Below are positions 6,811 to 12,088 of a stretch of DNA of 12,088 nt, in pieces; within the stretch, counting starts at the first letter, position 1, and the number at the start of each line of letters is the position of its first letter. Source of the stretch: a halophilic archaeon J07HX64 (GTDB taxonomy: Archaea; Halobacteriota; Halobacteria; Halobacteriales; Haloarculaceae); assembly GCA_000416085.1 (NCBI GenBank), contig KE356579.1:68428-80515 (forward strand), read 5' to 3'. The notes under the pieces are model-generated. The model was not told the origin of the DNA. It was given only the letters and a program-made list of their open reading frames with translations, and made no database searches. The position numbers and the translations under genes are program-made.

Positions 6811-8274
6811 ATGGCACAAGCACAGCGGGACCTCGCAGTCGTCATCGGGTTGGAGGTGCATATCCAGCTCGAAACCGACACGAAGATATTCTGCGACTGT
6901 TCGACCGAACCCGCCGACGAGGCGAACACACAGACCTGTCCGGTCTGTCTCGGCCTGCCGGGGTCGCTGCCGGTGCTGAACGAGGCTGCCGTCGAGGCCG
7001 CGGTGAAGGTGGGAAAGGCGATTGACGCGGATATTCCGGAGGAGACACGGTTTCACCGCAAGAATTACTACTACCCCGACCTGCCAAAAAACTTTCAGAT
7101 AACCCAGTACGACGAGCCGATCTGCCAGGACGGTCGCATCGAGTTCAGCGTCGAGAGCGAGCGCCGGTCGGTCGGTATCCGCCGGGCCCACCTCGAGGAG
7201 GACCCCGGGAGCCTCCGGCACAAAGGTGGCTCTATCGACACCGCCGAGTACACACTCGTCGACTACAACCGCGCCGGTGTGCCGCTGATGGAGGTTGTCA
7301 CCGAACCGGACTTCCGCGGCCCGGGAGAGGTGCGCTCGTTTCTCTCGAAACTCGAGGAGGTACTGGAGTATCTCGACGTGTTCGACGCCGCCCGCGACGG
7401 CAGTCTCCGCATCGATGCGAACCTCTCGGTGGTCGAGGCCGACGCACTCGACGGTGGGATAGACGAGGACAGGTTGGCGGCGGCAAACCGAACCGAGGTA
7501 AAGAACATCTCCAGTCACAAGGGCGCACAGAAGGCCCTCTCCTACGAGGCTCAGCGGCAGAAAAACGCAATCAAGCGCGGCAGAGAGGTACAACAGGAGA
7601 CCCGTCACTGGGACGAATCCCGGGGCATCACTGTCTCGATGCGCTCGAAAGAGGAGGAGAAAGACTACCGGTACTTCCGCGAGGCTGACCTGCCACCCCT
7701 ACAGGTTAGTAACTGGAAAGACCAGGTCGAGATACCCGAGTTGCCCGACGCCCGGCGCGAGCGGTTCCAGGGCGAGTACGGGCTGAGTGCCGAGGCCGCA
7801 GACAAACTCACGAGCACGAAACAGGTCGCCGACTTCTACGAGGCGGTCACCAGCGAGTTCGACCCCGACCTCGCCGCGACCTGGGTCGCCGACGAACTGC
7901 TGGGTGAACTCAACTACCGCGACATGACCATCACCGACATCACCGACCGGCTCGGCGAGGTCACCCGCCTCGTCGAACTCGTCGCCGAGGAGGAGATCAC
8001 GGCGAAGAACGCCCGCGAGGTGGTTCTGCGCGGGATGCTCGACGACGGACACGACCCCGACATCATCGTCGAGAGAGAGGGACTCGGTAAGACCGGCGGC
8101 GACGCGGTAGAAACCGTCGTCGAACAGGTGATCGACCAGAACCCCGGTGCCGTCGAGGACTTCCACGCCGGCGAGAGCGGCGCGCTCAACTACCTCGTCG
8201 GCCAGGTGATGCAGGCCACCGGCGGCAGTGCCGACCCCGGCGAGGTGAACCAACTGCTGCGCGAACAACTGTGA
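6811..8274 (+). CDS. gatB: Asp-tRNA(Asn)/Glu-tRNA(Gln) amidotransferase subunit B
   Basis: A 487-residue GatB, the tRNA- and ATP-handling subunit of GatCAB, which converts misacylated Asp-tRNA(Asn) and Glu-tRNA(Gln) to the amidated forms using ammonia from GatA. The N-terminal catalytic domain begins VVIGLEVHIQLETDTKIFC and has the zinc-type cysteines C28, C30, C43 and C46 in CDC...CPVC, followed by LGLPGSLPVLN. Further hallmarks are FHRKNYYYPDLPKNFQITQY, HLEEDPG, DYNRAGVPLMEVVTEPD, VKNISSH and KDYRYFREADLPP. The C-terminal third is the helical tail domain (YqeY-like), with TAKNAREVVLRGMLDDG and GALNYLVGQVMQATGG. Length is normal. The frame is open far upstream, but conserved sequence begins at this ATG and a TATA box sits at -27. 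gatA and gatC are not in the window, so the complex is encoded at more than one locus. Confidence 0.97.
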   Translation: MAQAQRDLAVVIGLEVHIQLETDTKIFCDCSTEPADEANTQTCPVCLGLPGSLPVLNEAAVEAAVKVGKAIDADIPEETRFHRKNYYYPDLPKNFQITQYDEPICQDGRIEFSVESERRSVGIRRAHLEEDPGSLRHKGGSIDTAEYTLVDYNRAGVPLMEVVTEPDFRGPGEVRSFLSKLEEVLEYLDVFDAARDGSLRIDANLSVVEADALDGGIDEDRLAAANRTEVKNISSHKGAQKALSYEAQRQKNAIKRGREVQQETRHWDESRGITVSMRSKEEEKDYRYFREADLPPLQVSNWKDQVEIPELPDARRERFQGEYGLSAEAADKLTSTKQVADFYEAVTSEFDPDLAATWVADELLGELNYRDMTITDITDRLGEVTRLVELVAEEEITAKNAREVVLRGMLDDGHDPDIIVEREGLGKTGGDAVETVVEQVIDQNPGAVEDFHAGESGALNYLVGQVMQATGGSADPGEVNQLLREQL

Positions 8275-8354
8275 CACTGTCTGGCCTGGAGACCCACCCC
8301 CGGAACCCAATCCGGGTCGACACAGCACGCGCGATGTCGCCATCTCCGTTCTGA

Positions 8355-8376
8355 GTGGACGCTGTTCCCGGTCCAC
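8355..8376. repeat. Small inverted repeat downstream of gatB
   Basis: GTGGAC (8355-8360) pairs with GTCCAC (8371-8376) around a ten-base loop, 80 bases after the gatB stop. There is no T-run after it, so a terminator role is only a possibility. The rest of the gatB-DUF371 gap (8275-8527) has no other clear signal apart from a possible 27-codon leader ORF at 8448-8531. Confidence 0.25.
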
Positions 8377-8447
8377 ACTGGGTGGGTGCTGTCGCCTGTC
8401 CCGCAGTCTCCGTACTGGAGGTCCCACCTCGGTCAGCGAGGGAGTCC

Positions 8448-8531
8448 ATGCAAACAAAAGTCTCAGTCCGTCGTCCGGGGCTGCCGGAAGCGAAGGTGTG
8501 TTCTGTGGACCAGTTCGAAGCCAGGGTGTGA
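8448..8531 (+). other. Possible 27-codon leader ORF before the DUF371 gene
   Basis: An ATG at 8448 opens 27 codons (MQTKVSVRRPGLPEAK...) and stops with TGA at 8529-8531, overlapping the proposed DUF371 start GTG (8528-8530) in the four-base GTGA arrangement that signals translational coupling. GAGGGAG ends four bases before the ATG and could act as a ribosome site. The peptide is basic, unlike most haloarchaeal proteins, and an ORF this short can arise by chance, so this is a candidate only. Confidence 0.25.
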
Positions 8532-8941
8532 ACAGAGTAATCCACGCCCGGGGGCACGAGAATGTCACCGCCCAGCACGCGAGTACGTTCGAGGTAACCA
8601 GTGACGAGTTCCTGACTCCGGCAGGCGACTGCATCCTCGGTATCGAGGCCGACTGCGTCCCCGCGGAGTTCGACGACTCCTTTGTTGCAGCCTGTCAGCA
8701 GACCGATGCGACCATCGTCGCGGAGCTATCAGTCGAGGGTCACACCGAGCGGGTCGAGGGCCGGGGCCACCCGGACCTGACGTTCGCCAGCGACCGATCA
8801 CTGGTCTGTCGCACCAGCGAGTACACCGACGATCGCACCGTTGCTATCGGGATGGACAGAGCCGCCGCCGACCTCGACGACGAACTCGTCACTGCGCTCG
8901 CTGATGGGGGGGAACTGACGCTGACACTGCGTGTCGAGTAA
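8528..8941 (+). CDS. DUF371 family protein
   Basis: A 137-residue archaeal DUF371 protein of unknown function. The family text is clear: VIHARGHENVTAQHASTFEV (4-23), then TSDEFLTPAGDCILGIEADC and a GHTERVEGRGHP segment that echoes the N-terminal RGHENV, suggesting a two-fold or domain-swapped beta structure; the C-terminus is DLDDELVTALADGGELTLTLRVE. The GTG at 8528 is chosen because homologues begin a few residues before the RGHxNV motif; a longer GTG start at 8498 would add FCGPVRSQG, which does not look conserved. No strong ribosome site precedes it. It lies convergent to oapC with a 67-bp gap, and downstream of gatB on the same strand but 253 bases away. The expected function is not known to me; the position beside the origin genes may be simple synteny. 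Confidence 0.85.
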   Translation: MNRVIHARGHENVTAQHASTFEVTSDEFLTPAGDCILGIEADCVPAEFDDSFVAACQQTDATIVAELSVEGHTERVEGRGHPDLTFASDRSLVCRTSEYTDDRTVAIGMDRAAADLDDELVTALADGGELTLTLRVE

Positions 8942-8945
8942 CACT

Positions 8946-8981
8946 AAAAATCTGATAGCTGCCGAGACCGTCCCAGTCTCG
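8946..8981 (-). terminator. Hairpin plus T-run ending the oap operon
   Basis: On the minus strand, downstream of the oapC stop (9009-9011), CGAGAC and GTCTCG (8976-8981 and 8963-8968) form a six-base-pair stem with a seven-base loop, and a TTTTT run (8950-8946) follows 12 bases later. Haloarchaeal transcripts commonly end at T-runs, so this is a reasonable end for oapABC mRNA; it also lies in the convergent gap with the DUF371 gene. Confidence 0.45.
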
Positions 8982-9008
8982 ACAGTCGAGGGGTCGGAGC
9001 AGCGTGTC

Positions 9009-10211
9009 TCACTCCCAGCGGTCGGGAATCTGGACGGTGTACTTACCGTCCTCCTGCAGCGCGACAATATACTCCTGCCGGTCGTACAGTTCCATCAGAT
9101 TGAGCTCGTATTGACCGGGTGCAACGACACGGATAGACTCGAACTGGTCGTTGAGTTCCGCGCGGAGCTGTGACACCGACGGCTGGTCCTCGGAGTCCTC
9201 ACCGGGGACATCCGCGGTCCCGTCGTCCTCACCCTGGGCGTCGGTTTCTGCGTCCTCGTCCTCGGACCGTGCGGAGAGTGGCCGGGGGTCCGGAACCGGT
9301 GGCCGGTCCTGTGGGTTCCCGGACGTCGGGATTGTCTCGTCGGCTTCGACGATACCGTCACGCGTGTCCAGCTGTGCGGTATCGGAATCGGTCGTGCCGC
9401 GGTGCTGTCCCTCGTCGGTCGCGTCGTCGCCGGGCCAGTCGGTCTCCATCGGGTCTGTCCCCTCGTCGGTGGCGTCCTGGTTCGTCCTCGCCCCGGACTG
9501 TCTGAACCCATCACTCGTGTGATCCTCGCTGGCTGCATCCGAACCTATCGTAGCTTCGGTGGGTTCTGTCTCTTCGGTGGGTTCTGTCTCTTCGGTGGTC
9601 TCTCCTCCCTCGGTGGGTTCTGCCTCTTCGGTGGTCCCTTTTTTCTCGATGTGCTCTGTTTCTTCGGTGGGCTCTCCTCTCTCGGTAGGTTCTGTTTCTT
9701 CGGTGGTCTCTCCTCCCTCGGTAGGGTCTGCCTCTTCGGTGGTCCCTTTTTTCTCGATGTGCTCTGTTTCTTCGGTGGCCCCGTCGCTCGTGTCGGCTGT
9801 GTCGGCGCCGGCCGCATCTCCGGGTGTCTGGGACTGGTCGGGTTCGGCGCTCGTGTCCGCTACCGCTCCAGTGTCCACCGGGTCCTCCGTGGCTCCGGAG
9901 CGGTCACGCTCCGGACTTGCACCCGCGGTTGGGGAGTCGTCATCTGGTTCGACATCGGGACCCGGGTCGTCGTCCGACCGGCGACCGCCTGCGACGAGAT
10001 TCCGGACTGTCGAGGCCGCGTCACCCACCGTTCGCGCGACGCCGTCGACATCGGGGCCCGGTGACTTCGGGGTATCGTCGGACTCCTCGGACGGCCCGGG
10101 TCCATCGGGGCGAAACTGGAATGTGGTGCCCCCACAGTCCGGACACCCGGAGAGCATCTCCTTGGAGCCGTCCTCGAACGCGCGGCCACAGTCCGTGCAC
10201 TCGTGGGGCAT
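9009..10211 (-). CDS. oapC: OapC, zinc-ribbon origin-associated protein
   Basis: A 400-residue protein with conserved ends and a very long variable middle. The N-terminal zinc ribbon has C5xxC8 and C23xxC26 (CTDCGRAF...GCPDCGG). A predicted amphipathic stretch follows (VDGVARTVGDAASTVRNLVA, 55-74). Residues 75-340 are low-complexity Asp/Glu/Thr/Pro sequence, including two near-identical 36-residue repeats (146-181 and 182-217) with an unusual HIEKKG basic island. The C-terminal conserved domain, about 341-400, includes SQLRAELNDQFESIRVV, YELNLMELYDRQEYIVAL and KYTVQIPDRW. OapC is named as an origin-associated protein because the oapABC trio sits beside oriC1 in haloarchaea; its biochemical role is not settled. 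The ATG (10211-10209) overlaps the oapB TAA by one base (TAATG), indicating translational coupling. A terminator follows at 8981-8946. Confidence 0.87.
   Translation of the reverse strand: MPHECTDCGRAFEDGSKEMLSGCPDCGGTTFQFRPDGPGPSEESDDTPKSPGPDVDGVARTVGDAASTVRNLVAGGRRSDDDPGPDVEPDDDSPTAGASPERDRSGATEDPVDTGAVADTSAEPDQSQTPGDAAGADTADTSDGATEETEHIEKKGTTEEADPTEGGETTEETEPTERGEPTEETEHIEKKGTTEEAEPTEGGETTEETEPTEETEPTEATIGSDAASEDHTSDGFRQSGARTNQDATDEGTDPMETDWPGDDATDEGQHRGTTDSDTAQLDTRDGIVEADETIPTSGNPQDRPPVPDPRPLSARSEDEDAETDAQGEDDGTADVPGEDSEDQPSVSQLRAELNDQFESIRVVAPGQYELNLMELYDRQEYIVALQEDGKYTVQIPDRWE
9585..9780 (-). repeat. 108-bp in-frame duplication in oapC plus TEETEPTE-type short repeats
   Basis: A segment at about 9591-9670 recurs at about 9699-9778 with few changes, a period of 108 bases (36 codons). 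Inside and next to it, a shorter CTTCGGTGG motif (coding for the EETE/TEET text) recurs many times. Both copies keep the C/T-run CCCTTTTTTCTC that encodes EKKG. The period is a multiple of three, so the frame is kept. Confidence 0.88.
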
Positions 10212-10603
10212 TATGAAACCAGCGTCTGAATGAGCGTCTCGTCTTTGTGCAGCGTTTCCAGCCTGTTCGCCGGACCGATCACTGTTAGTTTCTTCGGCGA
10301 ACTCGACCTGGTTAGTCGGGCGAACAGCCCTCTGCTACCGGAGTCGTTTTTTGGATACGTCTCTATCTCGATACCCTCGAACTCGTCGGGGTTGATCTCG
10401 GACATCGTCACCTCGATCAGCCTCGACTCCTCGTCCGGCGAGAGCCCCTCCTCGAGAATAACGATATTACCGTCGTGGACCCCGTCGAGGATGAGTCGTA
10501 TCTTCTCCATGCTCGCGAGCCCCTCCATCCGTTCGCCGCTTATAAGATCGATCTGTACGCCGCCGCTGTCGTCACCGTCGTCTGGTAGTTGTATCTCTGG
10601 CAT
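10211..10603 (-). CDS. oapB: OapB, DUF2073 origin-associated protein
   Basis: A 130-residue DUF2073 protein, the middle member of the origin-associated trio. Recognisable blocks are IQLPDDG near the start, VQIDLISGERMEGLASMEKIRLILDGVHDG, NIVILEEGLSPDEESRLIEVTM, FEGIEIETYP and the C-terminal KLTVIGPANRLETLHKDETLIQTLV. The role is unsettled; I know the family mainly by its constant place between the OapA GTPase and OapC. Two starts are possible: GTG at 10612, overlapping the oapA stop, or ATG at 10603. I prefer the ATG because GGTGA (10609-10613) sits five bases before it and the product then begins MPEIQLPD. That ribosome site contains the oapA stop codon, so the two genes are translationally coupled. 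Confidence 0.9.
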   Translation of the reverse strand: MPEIQLPDDGDDSGGVQIDLISGERMEGLASMEKIRLILDGVHDGNIVILEEGLSPDEESRLIEVTMSEINPDEFEGIEIETYPKNDSGSRGLFARLTRSSSPKKLTVIGPANRLETLHKDETLIQTLVS

Positions 10604-10608
10604 CTGTC

Positions 10609-11256
10609 TCACCCGAAGTACTCCGCGACCTTGTCGTAAACCTCGTTCATGTTGTTACCCTCGAGCGCAGACACTTTGACCGTCTCGTGCTGGGGGTAGG
10701 CGTTTCGGATGCGCTGAACACTCGCCTCCTCCAGGTCGATCTTGTTTGCGAGTATCAACACCGGCAGATCCTGGCTCTCGATGATCCCGATGAGCATCGT
10801 GTTGACCTGTGTGAACGGGTCCTGTGCCGCGTCTAGTACGTAGATGACACCGTCGACATCCTCACGCAACCAGTGCATCGCCTCTGCGACACCCTCCGTC
10901 GCCTCCCGGGAGCGCCGGACGGCGTCCTCCTCGTCCATATCGTGTTCGAGAAACTCCGTGTAATCGACCTTCGTCGTCACACCTGGCGTGTCGACCACAT
11001 CAATCGTGACTGTCCGCCCGTCGCGCTCGATTTCGACGTTCTCCTTCCGTCGAGCTCGGCGTGTCTCGTGGGGAACGTGACTCTCGGGGCCGACCGCGTC
11101 ACCGTGCTCGGTCCAGTCACGAACGATACGATTGGCGAGTGTTGTTTTCCCCGCGTTCGGTGGCCCGTAGATTCCGATCCGCCGTGGCTCGTCATCGGCG
11201 AAAACTGACGATACTGCCCGCGCAATGCTTGATCTGAGGCCTGTGAGTAGTCCCAT
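10609..11256 (-). CDS. oapA: OapA, Era-like GTPase beside oriC1
   Basis: A 215-residue small GTPase of the Era/Obg-like translation-factor class. An N-terminal helix (MGLLTGLRSSIARAVSSVFA) precedes the G domain: G1 GPPNAGKTT (31-39), the switch I region around HVPHETRRARRKENVEI, G3 DTPGV (89-93), G4 NKID (171-174) and G5 SALEG (196-200). All nucleotide-binding motifs are intact. It is the first gene of oapABC and reads away from the origin, in the direction of the replication fork. The start ATG at 11256 is supported by GGAGG (11262-11266) five bases upstream; the longer open frame to 11292 would pass through this ribosome site. A TTAAGTA element at about 11308-11314 could be the TATA box, giving a leader of about 30 bases. 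What OapA acts on is not known to me; a link to replication initiation is inferred from location. Confidence 0.93.
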   Translation of the reverse strand: MGLLTGLRSSIARAVSSVFADDEPRRIGIYGPPNAGKTTLANRIVRDWTEHGDAVGPESHVPHETRRARRKENVEIERDGRTVTIDVVDTPGVTTKVDYTEFLEHDMDEEDAVRRSREATEGVAEAMHWLREDVDGVIYVLDAAQDPFTQVNTMLIGIIESQDLPVLILANKIDLEEASVQRIRNAYPQHETVKVSALEGNNMNEVYDKVAEYFG

Positions 11257-11261
11257 TGTAT

Positions 11262-11314
11262 CCTCCCGACCTCCGGCCGGGGCTTGTAACACTTAGCCAA
11301 CGCTATCTACTTAA
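11262..11314 (-). promoter_or_regulatory. Promoter and ribosome-binding site of oapABC
   Basis: GGAGG at 11262-11266 is a strong match to the 16S anti-SD, five bases from the oapA ATG. A TTAAGTA element (about 11308-11314, minus strand) is a plausible TATA box placing the transcript start near 11285. The promoter faces out of the origin region, so origin-bound proteins could influence it. Confidence 0.5.
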
Positions 11315-11334
11315 CGCTGTGTCAGACATACGTA

Positions 11335-11351
11335 ATACAGGAGTACTGTAT
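11335..11351. repeat. Short inverted repeat upstream of oapA
   Basis: ATACAG (11335-11340) and CTGTAT (11346-11351) are reverse complements around the five-base loop GAGTA. It lies just upstream of the presumed oapA TATA box, a fitting place for a dimeric regulator, but six-base arms are weak evidence. Confidence 0.35.
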
Positions 11352-11487
11352 CTTGAACTGTAAAGAAGGCGGAGGAGATGAGACGAACTGAGGTGGAACA
11401 ACCTGAGTGGAGACTGGGGGAGTCGCTGTCAAGAGAGGTCCTCAGATGGTGGTAGTCGGTAAACGGGGACGAAAAGCGTGGTCCGAA

Positions 11488-11512
11488 CCCCCACCCCTTT
11501 GTTTCGAGTGGA
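11488..11512 (-). promoter_or_regulatory. Left origin recognition box (ORB), G-string type
   Basis: The plus strand reads CCCCCACCCCTTTGTTTCG then AGTGGA, exactly the reverse complement of 11807-11831. The core (TCCACTCGAAACAAAGGGG) matches the archaeal ORB pattern bound by Orc1/Cdc6, and the terminal G-run is the halophile-specific G-string. The G-string points away from the AT-rich core. Confidence 0.88.
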
Positions 11513-11520
11513 ACAGCCAC

Positions 11521-11541
11521 ACAACCGGGTGGGGGGGTTGT
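11521..11541 (+). promoter_or_regulatory. Partial ORB-like G-string facing the origin core
   Basis: ACAACC-GGGTGGGGGGG (11521-11537) mirrors the ACAAAG-GGGTGGGGGGG end of the right ORB, sharing an 11-base G-string exactly, but lacks the TCCACTCGAA half. It is in inverted orientation to the left ORB immediately beside it. Its ends also form a perfect six-base inverted repeat (ACAACC/GGTTGT, 11521-11526 and 11536-11541). Confidence 0.5.
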
Positions 11542-11770
11542 TTTGCCGTCAGTTTCGAGTCACTGGAACATCAAAACTGAGCTCAAACGATCCAAACAGG
11601 ATAAAGTTCGGGTTACTTCGCGCGCGAGAACTACAGTGTAGCGTACTCTCTAGCTAGATCTGGCGCGTGTGTATCTAGATTGAGCGTGTATCACAGCACA
11701 ATCGAGATATCTTCGGTGCTACGGAGTAGTACTCACAGCAGGGTACTAAATCTTTCGCCATGTATTAGTA
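11541..11770. other. AT-richer core between the ORBs, candidate duplex unwinding element
   Basis: By my count about 54% of the 230 bases are A or T, against roughly one third in nearby genes. It includes palindromes such as CTAGCTAG, TCTAGA and AGATATCT and an imperfect direct repeat (TAGAT-CTGGCGCGTGTGTATC then TAGAT-TGAGCGTGTATC at about 11655-11692). Its position between inverted ORBs is where archaeal origins melt. Confidence 0.55.
11552..11569 (-). promoter_or_regulatory. Degenerate ORB half-site
   Basis: GTTTCGAGT at 11552-11560 matches nine bases of the left ORB in the same orientation; it is followed by CAC and then TGGAAC, as if three bases had been inserted into the GTTTCGAGTGGAAC run found at 11501-11514. 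It has no G-string, so it may be a weak or decayed initiator site at the edge of the AT-rich core. Confidence 0.4.
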
Positions 11771-11783
11771 CCCCCAGGGGGGA

Positions 11784-11800
11784 CCCCCTCCCCCCTCTTT
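11784..11800 (-). promoter_or_regulatory. C-string mirrored against the right ORB
   Basis: CCCCCTCCCCCCTCTTT resembles the CCCCCACCCCTTT end of the left ORB and lies just inside the right ORB in opposite orientation. With the left-hand arrangement this gives an overall mirror-symmetric origin. Just before it, CCCCCAGGGGGGACCCCCT (11771-11789) is itself a run of alternating C- and G-blocks. Confidence 0.45.
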
Positions 11801-11806
11801 CACGAC

Positions 11807-11833
11807 TCCACTCGAAACAAAGGGGTGGGGGGG
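11807..11833 (+). promoter_or_regulatory. Right origin recognition box (ORB), G-string type
   Basis: TCCACTCGAAACAAAGGGG followed by TGGGGGGG. The first 25 bases are the exact reverse complement of 11488-11512. The spacing between the two boxes is 294 bases. The G-string points outward, to the right. Confidence 0.88.
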
Positions 11834-12088
11834 ATGCTACACCCTAGACAGGCACTCACCTACTGGCAGGAGTATATCGATCGGATACACTCGGGGTCGG
11901 TCGTCTCTCCAGTCTCTCACACGATGTTCGGTCATCTCTCCGGGTTGTACTGTGCACTCCGCGTCTCCGACCAACTGAACTCGGGGGTGAGGCCCGCAAC
12001 CCATCTCCTCTGTACTGTTTTCTGTAGTGATGTCGTTCCTTGCTCCTGCCAACTCAGTTGACCGATTCCACGATACCGGCACGTCAAC

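Larger units (their letters stand above)
11300..12088. other. Putative chromosomal replication origin, oriC1 type (right limit outside window)
   Basis: This stretch has no convincing gene. It contains two perfect inverted 25-bp origin recognition boxes with G-strings (11488-11512 and 11807-11831), additional G/C-strings mirrored around each, and between them (11541-11770) a core of about 54% A+T by my count, clearly richer than the surrounding genes. It abuts oapABC, the gene trio that flanks oriC1 in haloarchaea. In that arrangement an orc1/cdc6 initiator gene lies on the other side; the window ends before any such gene can be recognised. After the right box (11834-12088) I see no further clear element. 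The ORFs in this stretch have no family resemblance. Confidence 0.85.

Noticed and set aside
9402..10064. Plus-strand open frames antisense to oapC (repetitive Gly/Phe/Leu text)
   Set aside because: They mirror the Thr/Glu repeat of OapC, whose conserved zinc ribbon and C-terminal domain establish the real strand.
11311..11520. Minus-strand 69-codon ORF in the origin region
   Set aside because: It runs through the left ORB and has no family features or ribosome site.
11771..11797. C/G-block palindrome as a transcription terminator or quadruplex
   Set aside because: The loops are too short for a normal hairpin and there are too few G-runs on one strand for a standard quadruplex; it fits better as part of the origin G/C-string arrangement.
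11825..12082. Short ORFs on both strands right of the origin (78 and 81 codons)
   Set aside because: Neither resembles Orc1/Cdc6 or any family I know; both overlap each other and one starts inside the right ORB G-string.

Overview
The window looks like chromosomal DNA of a halophilic archaeon (class Halobacteria). It is GC-rich, its proteins are strongly acidic (long Asp/Glu/Ser/Thr linkers), starts are leaderless or carry GGTGA/GGAGG ribosome sites, TATA boxes lie about 27 bases before starts, and the gene set is archaeal: ScpA/SMC, GatB, DUF371, and the origin-associated OapA/OapB/OapC trio. I cannot name the genus from the sequence alone.

Layout. Bases 1-227 hold the start of a minus-strand cupin protein that runs off the left edge. 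Bases 228-490 are non-coding with four degenerate ~50-bp repeats, followed by a small plus-strand two-helix membrane protein (491-679). Two inverted repeats (779-857) separate it from the convergent scpA. On the minus strand, from right to left, runs a short acidic coiled-coil protein (6572-6102), smc (6077-2505), a 528-bp repeat-filled spacer (2504-1977) and scpA (1976-862). The first two form a clear operon with a TATA box at 6598-6603; scpA probably belongs to it but is separated by the spacer. gatB (6811-8274) reads divergently with its own TATA box. A DUF371 gene (8528-8941) follows. Convergent to it is the minus-strand operon oapA-oapB-oapC (11256-9009), tightly coupled by GTGA-type and TAATG overlaps.

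The last ~800 bases (11293-12088) carry no convincing gene. They look like the conserved chromosomal origin (oriC1 type): two perfect 25-bp origin recognition boxes in inverted orientation, each with the halophile-type G-string and each paired with a second G/C-string in mirror image, flanking a relatively AT-rich core. The cognate orc1/cdc6 gene is expected just past the right edge but is not in view. The window therefore joins origin firing (ORBs, Oap proteins) with chromosome organisation (SMC-ScpA), all within about 10 kb of the origin.

The most unusual points are: (1) scpA is split into two frames by an imperfect 56-bp direct duplication, and removing one unit would restore a 352-residue protein; (2) the smc-scpA spacer holds a 27-bp minisatellite of about eight and a half units plus an 11-bp perfect hairpin; (3) the mirror-symmetric origin architecture; (4) a 36-residue repeat duplication in the Thr/Glu-rich linker of OapC. 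I see no mobile element, CRISPR array, tRNA or rRNA.
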